A stretch of DNA of 12,109 nucleotides, from contig CANKNP010000138.1 in NCBI GenBank assembly GCA_947483545.1, positions 1 through 12,109 of the forward strand, read 5' to 3'. A program made the translations under genes and the position numbers. The stretch is from Deltaproteobacteria bacterium. GTDB lineage: Bacteria; Myxococcota; UBA796; SXON01. The notes beneath the pieces are model-generated. The model saw nothing but the letters and a program-made list of their open reading frames with translations, was not told the origin of the DNA and searched no databases. Below are positions 6,455 to 12,109 of this stretch, one piece after another. Position 1 is the stretch's first letter. The number at the start of each line of letters is the position of its first letter.

Positions 6455-7312
6455 ATGTTCACCTTGTGCGTCGCCCTCGTCCTCGCCCTCTTTTGCGCCG
6501 CACGCGCGGACGATCCGGATGAGCCGCCCCCCCCCGATCCTGCCGCTGCGGCCGCCAAACCAGGCCCGGCGAGCGCCACCGTCGTGAGTGTCTACGATGG
6601 CGACACCTTCACGCTGGATACAGGTGACCGCGTGCGACTCCGGTGGGTGAACACCCCGGAGCTGAAGCCCGCCGAGGACTATGGGCCCGAGGCGCGCGAT
6701 TTTGCCGCCTCGCTGGTCCAAGGCAAGCGCGTGGAGCTGATCTACGGGGCGAGCCTCCGCGACGGCTATGGGCGGCTGATCGCCGGTGTCACGGTGGATG
6801 GGAAGAACCTGTCCATCGAGCTCATTGAGCAGGGGTTCGGCCACCTCTTCGTCATCCCCCCGGACACGACCGATCTCACGGCCTTCATCGCAGCCCAAGA
6901 GCGGGCCCGGGCGGCGCGCCGAGGGATTTGGAGCACGGTCCGCTACCAGGGCACGCTCCACGTCACCAGCTTTCACGCAAACGCCGACGGCGACGATCGC
7001 GAGAATGTAAACGGCGAGTACCTCCGGGTGTGCAACGTCAGCCCAGACCCTGTGGACCTCTCCGGCTACGTGATCGCGGACATCTCGGGCAACCGCTGGA
7101 ACCTGCCGCAGGTGATCGTGCCCGCAGGCAACACGTTCAAGATCCACTCGGGTAAGGGCACCAACGCGGTGGACACCCAAGCGCAGCTCGCTGTCTACCT
7201 GCAGAATGTAGACCCCATCTGGAACAACAAGGTGGATCGGGCGACGATCTACGACCGGTACGGCCGGGTCGTGGACGCGCGAGATCACAGCGTGGAGAAG
7301 GAAACGCCGTGA
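6455..7312 (+). CDS. Secreted SNase-family nuclease fused to a lamin-tail domain
   Basis: A 285-residue exported protein: signal peptide MFTLCVALVLALFCAARA with likely cleavage after Ala18, a short acidic/Pro/Ala linker, a staphylococcal-nuclease domain (about residues 42-160), then a lamin-tail domain (LTD, about 165-280). SNase landmarks: YDGDT (D48, D50), R61 (equivalent of R35 in the S. aureus enzyme), TPE with E69 (E43), and YGR with R107 (R87). The calcium ligand equivalent to D40 is Asn66 (VNTPE). LTD landmarks: GEYLRVCNVS, VDLSGYVIAD and WNNKVDRATIYD. It would cut extracellular or periplasmic DNA/RNA, with the LTD giving cell-surface or substrate binding. The start is fixed by an in-frame TAG at 6440. 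The signal peptide lacks N-terminal basic residues. It sits 52 nt after the protease-TPR gene. Confidence 0.9.
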   Translation: MFTLCVALVLALFCAARADDPDEPPPPDPAAAAAKPGPASATVVSVYDGDTFTLDTGDRVRLRWVNTPELKPAEDYGPEARDFAASLVQGKRVELIYGASLRDGYGRLIAGVTVDGKNLSIELIEQGFGHLFVIPPDTTDLTAFIAAQERARAARRGIWSTVRYQGTLHVTSFHANADGDDRENVNGEYLRVCNVSPDPVDLSGYVIADISGNRWNLPQVIVPAGNTFKIHSGKGTNAVDTQAQLAVYLQNVDPIWNNKVDRATIYDRYGRVVDARDHSVEKETP

Positions 7313-7323
7313 GACGCCGGGCG

Positions 7324-7347
7324 CCCCCCATTGCCCCCCGCCCCCCC
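7324..7347 (+). repeat. Triple C-tract (6, 6 and 7 C) before the tviB promoter
   Basis: C6 at 7324-7329, C6 at 7334-7339 and C7 at 7341-7347. The minus strand carries the matching G-runs, enough for a G-quadruplex if the longest run contributes two tracts. The tract overlaps the proposed -35 to -10 spacer of the downstream promoter. Confidence 0.6.
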
Positions 7348-7359
7348 AGCGGATAATCC
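7331..7359 (+). promoter_or_regulatory. Candidate sigma-70-type promoter for tviB and the epimerase
   Basis: TTGCCC at 7331-7336, 17-nt spacer, TAATCC at 7354-7359. GATAAT at 7352-7357 is an alternative -10 with a 15-nt spacer. Either would give a leader of about 10-15 nt that still contains the GGAG ribosome site. The -10 lies inside a 13-bp palindrome. Confidence 0.4.
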
Positions 7360-7361
7360 GC
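7349..7361. repeat. 13-nt palindrome GCGGAT-A-ATCCGC over the -10
   Basis: Perfect 6-nt arms around one central A, covering the proposed -10. It could be an operator half or a compact protein-binding site, or simply a chance property of the -10 sequence. Confidence 0.45.
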
Positions 7362-7367
7362 CCCGCT

Positions 7368-7371
7368 GGAG
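7368..7371 (+). promoter_or_regulatory. Shine-Dalgarno GGAG that sets the tviB start
   Basis: GGAG ends on the first base of the in-frame GTG at 7371, which rules that GTG out as the start. It is spaced 5 nt from ATG 7377, which is therefore chosen. Confidence 0.65.
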
Positions 7372-7376
7372 TGCAG

Positions 7377-8651
7377 ATGGAGCGCGTGGGCGTCATCGGT
7401 TTGGGCTACGTCGGTTTGCCGGTGGCCCTCGGGTTCGCCCGGCACTTTCCGACCGTGGGGTTCGACGTCTCGGCGTCGCGGGTTCGCGCGCTCCGGGCGG
7501 GGGATGACCACACCCGTGAAGCCAGCCGCGAGGATCTCGAGGCCACCGATCTGATCGTCACGGACGATCTGGGCGCGCTGTCCGGGTGCACCTTCTTCGT
7601 CGTCGCGGTCCCGACCCCTATCGACGAGCACCGGCGACCGGACCTCGGCGCGGTGATGGCGGCTTCCCGGACCGTCGGCAAGGTCATCGCGCCCGGCGCT
7701 GTGGTGGTCTACGAATCCACGGTCTACCCGGGTGTGACCGAAGACGTGTGCGGGCCGATCATCGAGGAGGTGTCGGGCCTCGTCCGCGGGCGCGACTTCT
7801 TCCTGGGCTATTCCCCCGAGCGCATCAACCCGGGGGACCGGGAGCACCGGCTGGAGACCATCGTGAAGGTCGTCTCAGGCGAGGATGATGCCACGTTGGA
7901 GCGGGTGGCCAAGGCGTACGGGGCCATCGTCACCGCCGGGGTTCATCGGGCCCCGACCATCAAGGTGGCTGAGGCCGCCAAGGTCATCGAGAACACCCAA
8001 CGGGACCTGAACATCGCGCTGATGAACGAACTCGCGGTGATCTTCGAGCGCCTGGGCATCGAAACCAGGGATGTGCTCGCCGCCGCGGGGACGAAGTGGA
8101 ACTTCCTGCGTTTCACGCCGGGACTTGTCGGGGGGCACTGCATCGGGGTCGATCCCTACTACCTGACCGCCCGCGCCGAGCAGGCCGGGTACTACCCCCA
8201 GGTGATCCTCGCTGGCCGCCGCATCAACGACGACATGGGGCGGTACGTCGCCTCCCGGGTGATCAAGGCGTTGAACCTGGCAGGTCGCACGGCCACCGGC
8301 GCGCGGATCGGCGTCCTGGGGCTGACCTTCAAGGAGAACGTGCCCGATCTGCGCAACAGCAAGGTGCCCGACATCGTGACCGAGCTTCGCTCTTGGGGCG
8401 CCGAGGTGTCGGTCCACGACCCTTTCGCAACCCCCGAAGAGGCGAAGCACGAGTACGGCTTGGAGCTCGCGTCGTTGAACCTGCTGAACGACCTGGATGC
8501 GCTGGTGTTGGCGGTGAGCCATGACCAGTACCTCGCGGAGGGCACCGCGTCGCTTTGCGCGCGGGTCCGCCCCGGCGGTGTCATCTTCGACGTGAAGTCT
8601 GTCCTCACCCGCCCCGCCATTCCGGCGGGCCTCCGATACCTCTCGTTGTGA
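7377..8651 (+). CDS. tviB: TviB/WbpO-type UDP-N-acetylhexosamine 6-dehydrogenase
   Basis: A 424-residue NAD-dependent nucleotide-sugar dehydrogenase that oxidises the C6 hydroxyl of UDP-GlcNAc or UDP-GalNAc to the uronic acid in two steps, in the cytoplasm. Seen in order: NAD-binding [11 protein letters not shown] at the N-terminus, [49 protein letters not shown], the catalytic [13 protein letters not shown] with Cys255, AGRRIND, and the C-terminal nucleotide-sugar domain with [14 protein letters not shown]. These segments match my memory of Salmonella TviB closely, and the length is the same within a residue or two; the UDP-glucose dehydrogenase Ugd differs at the VIENTQRD and GVDPYYLT stretches. 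UDP-GlcNAc versus UDP-GalNAc preference cannot be read from the sequence. It is followed by the epimerase with 7 nt between, so the two are one operon. Confidence 0.93.
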   Translation: MERVGVIGLGYVGLPVALGFARHFPTVGFDVSASRVRALRAGDDHTREASREDLEATDLIVTDDLGALSGCTFFVVAVPTPIDEHRRPDLGAVMAASRTVGKVIAPGAVVVYESTVYPGVTEDVCGPIIEEVSGLVRGRDFFLGYSPERINPGDREHRLETIVKVVSGEDDATLERVAKAYGAIVTAGVHRAPTIKVAEAAKVIENTQRDLNIALMNELAVIFERLGIETRDVLAAAGTKWNFLRFTPGLVGGHCIGVDPYYLTARAEQAGYYPQVILAGRRINDDMGRYVASRVIKALNLAGRTATGARIGVLGLTFKENVPDLRNSKVPDIVTELRSWGAEVSVHDPFATPEEAKHEYGLELASLNLLNDLDALVLAVSHDQYLAEGTASLCARVRPGGVIFDVKSVLTRPAIPAGLRYLSL

Positions 8652-8658
8652 GGCGCCC

Positions 8659-9666
8659 GTGCCCACCCTCGTGACCGGCGCCGCCGGGTTCATCGGCTAC
8701 CACGTGGCCACCCGGTTGCTCGACGCCGGCCAGGAGGTCATCGGGCTCGACAACGTGAACGATTACTACGACCCCCGGTTGAAGTGGGCGCGGCTGGCCC
8801 GCCTGGAGGGTCGTCCCGGGTTTCGGTTCGTTCGCGCCGATGTCGCCGACGTGCCCGCCATGGCCGCGCTGTTCGCGGACGTGCGGCCGGAGAAGGTGAT
8901 CCACCTCGCCGCCCAGGCGGGAGTGCGGTACTCGTTGACGAACCCTCAAGCCTACATCCAAGCCAACTTGGTTGGTTTCACCAACATCTTGGAGGGGTGC
9001 CGCCATCAGGGCGTGCAACACCTCGTCTACGCCAGCTCCTCTTCCGTGTACGGCAACCACACAGACATGCCGTTCACCGAGCATCGCGGGGTCGATCACC
9101 CCGTAAGCCTCTACGCTGCGACAAAAAAAGCGAACGAGCTGCTGGCGCACAGCTACAGCCACATCTTTCGCCTGCCCACCACGGGCCTGCGCTTCTTCAC
9201 GGTCTACGGGCCGTGGGGGAGGCCGGACATGGCGCTCTTTCTGTTCACGCGCGCGATCCTCGCGGGCGAGCCCATCGATGTGTTCAACAACGGGAACATG
9301 GAGCGGGACTTCACCTATGTAGACGACATCGTTACGGGTGTGGTGCGTGTGGCCGACGCGGTGGCCGCGCCCAACCCCGCGTTCGACCCGGCGCGGCCGG
9401 ATCCAGCCATGTCCAACGCCCCCTTCCGGGTGTTCAACATCGGAAATCACCGCCCTGAGCCTCTCTTGAAGCTGATCGACGTGCTGGAGCAGGCGCTCGA
9501 CAGGAAGGCCGTTCGGAACCTGCTTCCGATGCAGCCGGGCGATGTTCCGGCGACGTGTGCGGATGTGTCCGATCTCGGTGCGGCCGTCGGCTTTACGCCC
9601 GGCACCCCCATCGAGGTAGGAGTGGAGCGCTTCGTCGCCTGGTACCGGGCCTACTACAATGCGTGA
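8659..9666 (+). CDS. UDP-glucuronate 4-epimerase family (CapI/LspL-like)
   Basis: A 335-residue extended [13 protein letters not shown] binds NAD near the N-terminus; ASSSSVYG carries the catalytic Ser (about S127); Y152-AAT-K156 is the YxxxK motif. [43 protein letters not shown] and [13 protein letters not shown] are signatures of UDP-glucuronate 4-epimerases that make UDP-galacturonate. GTG 8659 is supported by GAGG at 8650-8653 with 5 nt spacing and by the glycine motif starting at residue 6. No UDP-glucose dehydrogenase is in the window to make UDP-GlcA. Since it directly follows the TviB-type enzyme, UDP-GlcNAcA to UDP-GalNAcA epimerisation, as in the Vi antigen pair TviB-TviC, is an alternative role. 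Its sequence is nearer CapI than TviC. All catalytic residues are present. Confidence 0.92.
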   Translation: MPTLVTGAAGFIGYHVATRLLDAGQEVIGLDNVNDYYDPRLKWARLARLEGRPGFRFVRADVADVPAMAALFADVRPEKVIHLAAQAGVRYSLTNPQAYIQANLVGFTNILEGCRHQGVQHLVYASSSSVYGNHTDMPFTEHRGVDHPVSLYAATKKANELLAHSYSHIFRLPTTGLRFFTVYGPWGRPDMALFLFTRAILAGEPIDVFNNGNMERDFTYVDDIVTGVVRVADAVAAPNPAFDPARPDPAMSNAPFRVFNIGNHRPEPLLKLIDVLEQALDRKAVRNLLPMQPGDVPATCADVSDLGAAVGFTPGTPIEVGVERFVAWYRAYYNA

Positions 9667-9717
9667 CGCAGGGTGCCTCGAAACCTTGCGCGATCCTGTG
9701 CAGGGCGCTACGGTCCG

Positions 9718-9763
9718 GTCCATGGACTCCCGCGGCCAACAGGCCAGCACTTTTGCCGCAAAA
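9718..9763. repeat. Three adjacent inverted repeats between the epimerase and barrel genes
   Basis: GTCCATGGAC (9718-9727) is a perfect 10-bp palindrome. GGCC-AACA-GGCC lies at 9734-9745. TTTTGC-C-GCAAAA lies at 9751-9763, and its A/T-rich arms stand out against the GC-rich surroundings. CCTG-TG-CAGG (9695-9704) lies just upstream. Together they could be a structured RNA, an operator array or an intergenic repeat; no known riboswitch class was recognised. Confidence 0.45.
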
Positions 9764-9770
9764 CTCGCCG

Positions 9771-9798
9771 GCCCGCGTTCCTTCTTCGCGGGCTTCTT
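9771..9798 (+). terminator. Candidate intrinsic terminator after the tviB-epimerase pair
   Basis: GCCCGCG (9771-9777), 9-nt pyrimidine-rich loop, CGCGGGC (9787-9793), then TTCTT. The 7-bp all-GC stem with a T-rich tail is the best terminator-like structure in the window. It lies 104 nt after the epimerase stop and 70 nt before the barrel gene. Confidence 0.45.
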
Positions 9799-9867
9799 GG
9801 CGCCCCCTCTCGGCGAGCGCGCGGGGTTCCAGCGGCATAGCAGCCACCCGGCCGTGAGATTGGACCG

Positions 9868-11118
9868 ATGAGCTTGGCAGGTTCCCTTCGTGGGGTTGTA
9901 ACATGTGTCGCCGCCGGTCTCCTGAGCCCGGTCGCGTGGGCCGCTCCGGGGGAACACCTCGTCGCGGGCGACGTGGTCGTGGCCCCTCGGATCGGCCTCG
10001 GCTTCGAATACACGTCCAACGCCACCCGCGTCGAGGAGGTCACCGCGTCCGATGGCGCGACCAACCTGCGGATCGCCCCGGGGCTCGACCTTTGGGTCAA
10101 CCGTCCCGACCTGGCCGCCTCGCTCAAGGGCACCTACGAGCTGCGGAAGCACTTCGTGGCCAGCCAGGTCGGCCTCGACCGATACGATGACTTCACGCTG
10201 GTCGGCGATATCGACGCGCTGAAGGAGTCGATGCTGGGGTTCCGCATCGGCGAGGCCGTGGGGCTTCAGAATTTCCCAGTGGATGCTGAGTCGCTCGATC
10301 ACCCCTACACCAAGCAGTTTCGCAACCAGACCTCCGCCGCGGTTGCTTTTCGGCCCCGCTCGGCCATCGAGATCGCGGCCGGCGGCAGTTACTCCCTGGA
10401 CGACTACTCCACCGCGTCTTCGGGCTCGGACCAGCGACACTACAACACCAGGCACACCTACGGCCCCGTGGCCAACGCCGCTTGGCACGTGCTGCCGCGC
10501 ACCGCCGTGGTCATCGACTTCTCCTACTCGCACGCGTTCTACACGGACCCGGTCGTCGAGCAGGAAGCCTCGGAGGATGTGGTGCTCCCCGACCACAACA
10601 TGCTTCGGATCGCCGGAGGACTGCGCGGCCGCATCATCGATCGGCTCGTGGTCGGTCTCACCGCCGGCTACGGCTCCGCCGCGTACATCGAAGAGAGCGT
10701 GCCCGGTACCGACCCTGCTGCGGCCATCGATCTGCAGGGGATCGACCGGCTCCTGTTGAACATCAACGCGAGGTACGAGATCTCGTCCGATGACGGCATC
10801 TCCGCGAGCCTGCAGAAGGACTACCGGGACTCGTTCTTCACGAACTACGTCTCCTACCTGAAAGGCCAGGTCGGCGTGGATGCCCGGTTCACCCCGCGGA
10901 TCGGCTTCATCGGCGAATTCAGCGTGGCGGATGAGAACTTCCGCGGCATGGAGACCCGGAATGACCTGGTGCTCGGCGCCAAGTTGGACCTCTCCTACTA
11001 CATCCGCGAATGGGCGTCGGTCAGCGCGGGCGGCTCCTGGCAGGAGCGCGCCTCGGACGACATCAGCATCCAGTACGACCAGTTCAGCGCCCGCTTGTTG
11101 GCGAACATCCAGTACTGA
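9868..11118 (+). CDS. Outer-membrane beta-barrel protein, BBP2-like porin
   Basis: A 416-residue protein with signal peptide MSLAGSLRGVVTCVAAGLLS followed by PVAWA and likely cleavage after Ala25. The mature chain is almost wholly alternating polar/hydrophobic strands separated by turns, opens with APRIGLGFEYTSNATR (a pattern I know from the BBP2_2 putative porin family), and ends in an aromatic residue (ANIQY), as expected for BAM-inserted barrels. Around 16-18 strands seem possible by eye. In myxobacteria, BBP2-type barrels (Wzp proteins) act as outer-membrane exits for polysaccharides. The sugar-nucleotide genes upstream make that role reasonable here, but it is inference. ATG 9868 has only a weak upstream GA-rich stretch. 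It is separated from the epimerase by the hairpin-rich 201-bp gap and converges on the minus-strand gene at 11282. Confidence 0.85.
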   Translation: MSLAGSLRGVVTCVAAGLLSPVAWAAPGEHLVAGDVVVAPRIGLGFEYTSNATRVEEVTASDGATNLRIAPGLDLWVNRPDLAASLKGTYELRKHFVASQVGLDRYDDFTLVGDIDALKESMLGFRIGEAVGLQNFPVDAESLDHPYTKQFRNQTSAAVAFRPRSAIEIAAGGSYSLDDYSTASSGSDQRHYNTRHTYGPVANAAWHVLPRTAVVIDFSYSHAFYTDPVVEQEASEDVVLPDHNMLRIAGGLRGRIIDRLVVGLTAGYGSAAYIEESVPGTDPAAAIDLQGIDRLLLNINARYEISSDDGISASLQKDYRDSFFTNYVSYLKGQVGVDARFTPRIGFIGEFSVADENFRGMETRNDLVLGAKLDLSYYIREWASVSAGGSWQERASDDISIQYDQFSARLLANIQY

Positions 11119-11256
11119 TTGCGGGCAGGCGGGTTCGCGGCAGGCTCAAGCAGGTCCGGCGCGGTCGGTCGATCGCGACCAGCGCGAGCATGGATCAACG
11201 CCAGCTCGTACCGGCCCGGTTCATCGCGCCCTCGATCTCGGCCACCGACTCACGCT

Positions 11257-11272
11257 CGCGGGCACACCCGCG
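11257..11272. terminator. Hairpin between convergent genes
   Basis: CGCGGG, loop CACA, CCCGCG: a perfect 6-bp stem 9 nt past the stop of the minus-strand gene. There is no T-tract on either side, so it is a possible bidirectional pause or terminator only. A smaller hairpin, GGTCG-ATCG-CGACC, lies at 11167-11180. Nothing else is evident in the 163-bp gap. Confidence 0.3.
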
Positions 11273-11281
11273 CGGGGCGCC

Positions 11282-11818
11282 TCAGATGAACGGGCTCGCC
11301 TCGGGCGGGTCGTCCGCACCGTCGAAGACGAACCCCTCCTGAAGCGCGGTCTCATCGCCCTCGGCCAGCTCCGGGCCGATGTACTCCATCCGCCGGGAGT
11401 TCTCGTCCAGGGTGTCGCTCTCGTCCGTCGAACAGGTTTTGGTCTCGGCGAGCAGCGACCGCACCTTGGTCAACGCCGCCGCGACCTTGCGAAGCTCCGT
11501 GTCGGCACGGAGGGTGTTGCCTTCCAGCTGCCAGTGGTTCATCTCGGTCACCGCGATGTTGCTCATCTCGATCAGCTGGTTGAGGAGCGGCAAGCGGGTC
11601 TCCACACACTCCGGCGCGGTGTTGCCGATCCGCTGCATCGTCGTCTGCGCCGAACGCATCTCCGCCAGGGCCTGAGTCACGTACATCACCTTCTCTTGCG
11701 GCGACGACGCCGCGAGCCGCTCAATGGACACCGACACAATCGCACCGGGATCCGCCGCAAAGCTGACGGAGCCAACGGAGACCGCGAGGAGGACCGCGAG
11801 GACGGACTTGATGTACAT
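11282..11818 (-). CDS. Exported helical protein of unknown function
   Basis: Predicted 178-residue protein. The signal peptide MYIKSVLAVLLAVSVGSVSFA has Lys4, a hydrophobic core and likely cleavage after Ala21. The mature part looks almost wholly alpha-helical (about residues 38-128), with coiled-coil-like heptad spacing and a cysteine pair, C71 and C129, that may link two helices. The last 45 residues are acidic and Gly/Pro-containing, probably disordered. No domain is recognised. The open frame extends 54 codons further upstream, but ATG 11818 is chosen because GGAG lies 5 nt before it, the signal peptide starts there, and a strong promoter lies inside the longer frame. It is transcribed alone, convergent with the barrel gene and divergent from the lipoprotein at 11949. 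It may be a periplasmic chaperone or structural protein; I do not assign a function. Confidence 0.75.
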   Translation of the reverse strand: MYIKSVLAVLLAVSVGSVSFAADPGAIVSVSIERLAASSPQEKVMYVTQALAEMRSAQTTMQRIGNTAPECVETRLPLLNQLIEMSNIAVTEMNHWQLEGNTLRADTELRKVAAALTKVRSLLAETKTCSTDESDTLDENSRRMEYIGPELAEGDETALQEGFVFDGADDPPEASPFI

Positions 11819-11823
11819 GGAAA

Positions 11824-11827
11824 CTCC
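11824..11827 (-). promoter_or_regulatory. Shine-Dalgarno GGAG for the minus-strand gene
   Basis: GGAG on the minus strand, 5 nt before ATG 11818. It selects this start over the longer open frame. Confidence 0.65.
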
Positions 11828-11837
11828 AGTCGGCATG

Positions 11838-11866
11838 AGCTTAGCCCTGGAAGCGCGCACGGTCAA
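11838..11866 (-). promoter_or_regulatory. Sigma-70-type promoter of the minus-strand exported protein
   Basis: On the minus strand: TTGACC (11866-11861), exactly 17 nt, then TAAGCT (11843-11838) within GGGCTAAGCTC. The -35 differs from consensus at one base and the -10 keeps the key TA...T. Transcription would start near 11831, giving a leader of about 13 nt that still holds the GGAG site. This is the clearest promoter in the window. Confidence 0.7.
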
Positions 11867-11934
11867 CCCCCGCCGCGAGCCTGGGGGGCCAGCCGGGGCG
11901 CGCCTCCGCCCGTCGCGGGTACCCCTGACTCGGG

Positions 11935-11942
11935 GATAGCCT
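11935..11942 (+). promoter_or_regulatory. GATAGCC motif, candidate -10 of a leaderless lipoprotein transcript
   Basis: GATAGCCT ends 6 nt before GTG 11949; TAGCCT fits TAnnnT. The TAG at 11937-11939 is in frame with the gene, so translation must begin after it. No Shine-Dalgarno sequence is present. No -35 match is obvious. Confidence 0.4.
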
Positions 11943-11948
11943 CCCTCC

Positions 11949-12109
11949 GTGCCGTCGCCGCGCCTCAGCCTGTTCGCCATCGCCGCCCTCGCCGGCTGCT
12001 CCCCCGCCTTTCAGCCGAGCGACACCCACGCCCCGGTCCCCAAAGAGACCGACCCGCTCGACTCGGACACCGACACCGCCGCCCCTCCCGACTCCGAGGA
12101 TTCGGACCC
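11949..12109 (+). CDS. Lipoprotein, 3' end outside window
   Basis: The open frame runs off the right edge; 53 codons are visible. MPSPRLSLFAIAALAGC is a compact lipoprotein signal with Arg5, a hydrophobic core and the lipobox LAGC, acylated at Cys17. After it comes an acidic, Pro/Thr/Ser/Asp-rich stretch (for example DSDTDTAAPPDSEDSD) typical of flexible tethers in myxobacterial surface lipoproteins. The functional domain lies beyond the window. GTG 11949 is forced by the in-frame TAG at 11937-11939. The gene is divergent from the exported protein at 11818, with 130 nt between the two starts. Confidence 0.75.
   Translation, partial: MPSPRLSLFAIAALAGCSPAFQPSDTHAPVPKETDPLDSDTDTAAPPDSEDSD

Noticed and set aside
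5560..6579. 339-codon minus-strand frame
   Set aside because: Covers the TPR half of the protease gene and the start of the nuclease in antisense; its predicted composition is Arg/Gly-rich without any domain.
9122..9128. A7 run in the epimerase gene as a programmed frameshift site
   Set aside because: It encodes the catalytic lysine and its neighbour in an intact frame, with no alternative product or downstream structure evident.
9690..9800. Possible cyclic-di-GMP (GEMM) riboswitch before the barrel, suggested by GCCGCAAAACTCGCCGG
   Set aside because: The conserved GEMM core and its tetraloop/receptor arrangement could not be lined up; only a loose local resemblance exists. A covariance-model search would settle it.
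8605..10596. 663-codon open frame on the minus strand across the epimerase and the first part of the barrel gene
   Set aside because: It runs antisense to two well-supported genes, crosses their intergenic hairpins and shows no recognisable domain; it is the usual antisense shadow of third-position GC bias.
11819..11980. N-terminal extension of the minus-strand exported protein (54 extra codons)
   Set aside because: The extension is Arg/Gly-rich, precedes a clear signal peptide with its own GGAG site, and contains the promoter.
1..12109. CRISPR arrays, tRNA/rRNA genes, insertion sequences, attachment sites
   Set aside because: No regularly spaced direct repeats, cloverleaf-like segments, transposase motifs or long terminal inverted repeats were seen on reading either strand.

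Overview
This is a very GC-rich bacterial window with long antisense shadow ORFs, as expected at this composition. The gene content points to a Gram-negative, myxobacterium-like (Myxococcota or former Deltaproteobacteria) organism. The pointers are a transmembrane Ser/Thr protein kinase with a Pro/Ala-rich linker and PEGA-like tail, a BBP2-type outer-membrane barrel, lipoproteins with Asp/Thr/Ser-rich tails, and a secreted nuclease fused to a lamin-tail domain. The taxon is inferred from this content only, since there is no rRNA or marker gene here.

Layout, left to right. (1) A Ser/Thr kinase truncated at the left edge (2-1495). (2) A same-strand run: GDP-mannose pyrophosphorylase manC (1516-2553), a small lipoprotein (2589-2963), an Rmd-like NAD(P)-binding sugar-nucleotide SDR (2977-3834), an orphan CheW-like protein (3875-4294), and a secreted tandem-retropepsin/TPR protein (4291-6402) that overlaps the CheW-like gene by ATGA. 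(3) A secreted SNase/lamin-tail nuclease (6455-7312). (4) A probable separate transcript with a tviB/wbpO-type UDP-HexNAc 6-dehydrogenase (7377-8651) and a UDP-glucuronate 4-epimerase-family enzyme (8659-9666). (5) A 201-bp intergenic stretch packed with inverted repeats, then a predicted outer-membrane beta-barrel (9868-11118). (6) A convergent minus-strand secreted helical protein (11282-11818) with a textbook -35/-10 promoter. (7) A divergent lipoprotein cut by the right edge (11949-12109).

How the genes may work together: three or four genes supply activated sugars (GDP-mannose, probably a GDP-6-deoxysugar, a UDP-HexNAc uronic acid, and an epimerised UDP-uronate), and the barrel could be an outer-membrane exit for a polymer. 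The window therefore looks like the edge of a surface or exo-polysaccharide locus, or a supply module for one. No glycosyltransferase, flippase, polymerase or OPX gene is present, so this is inference. The kinase, the CheW-like protein, the two-lobed protease and the nuclease could be regulatory or envelope-remodelling partners, but only their position suggests it.

The points most worth a second look are: the secreted tandem retropepsin-TPR protein coupled to an orphan CheW-like domain; an Rmd-like SDR lacking both the usual catalytic Ser and the YxxxK lysine; an SNase whose calcium-ligand Asp is Asn; a recurring GATAGCC motif 7-10 nt before three start codons that suggests leaderless transcription; and the hairpin cluster ahead of the barrel gene. 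No CRISPR array, tRNA, rRNA, insertion sequence or phage feature was seen.
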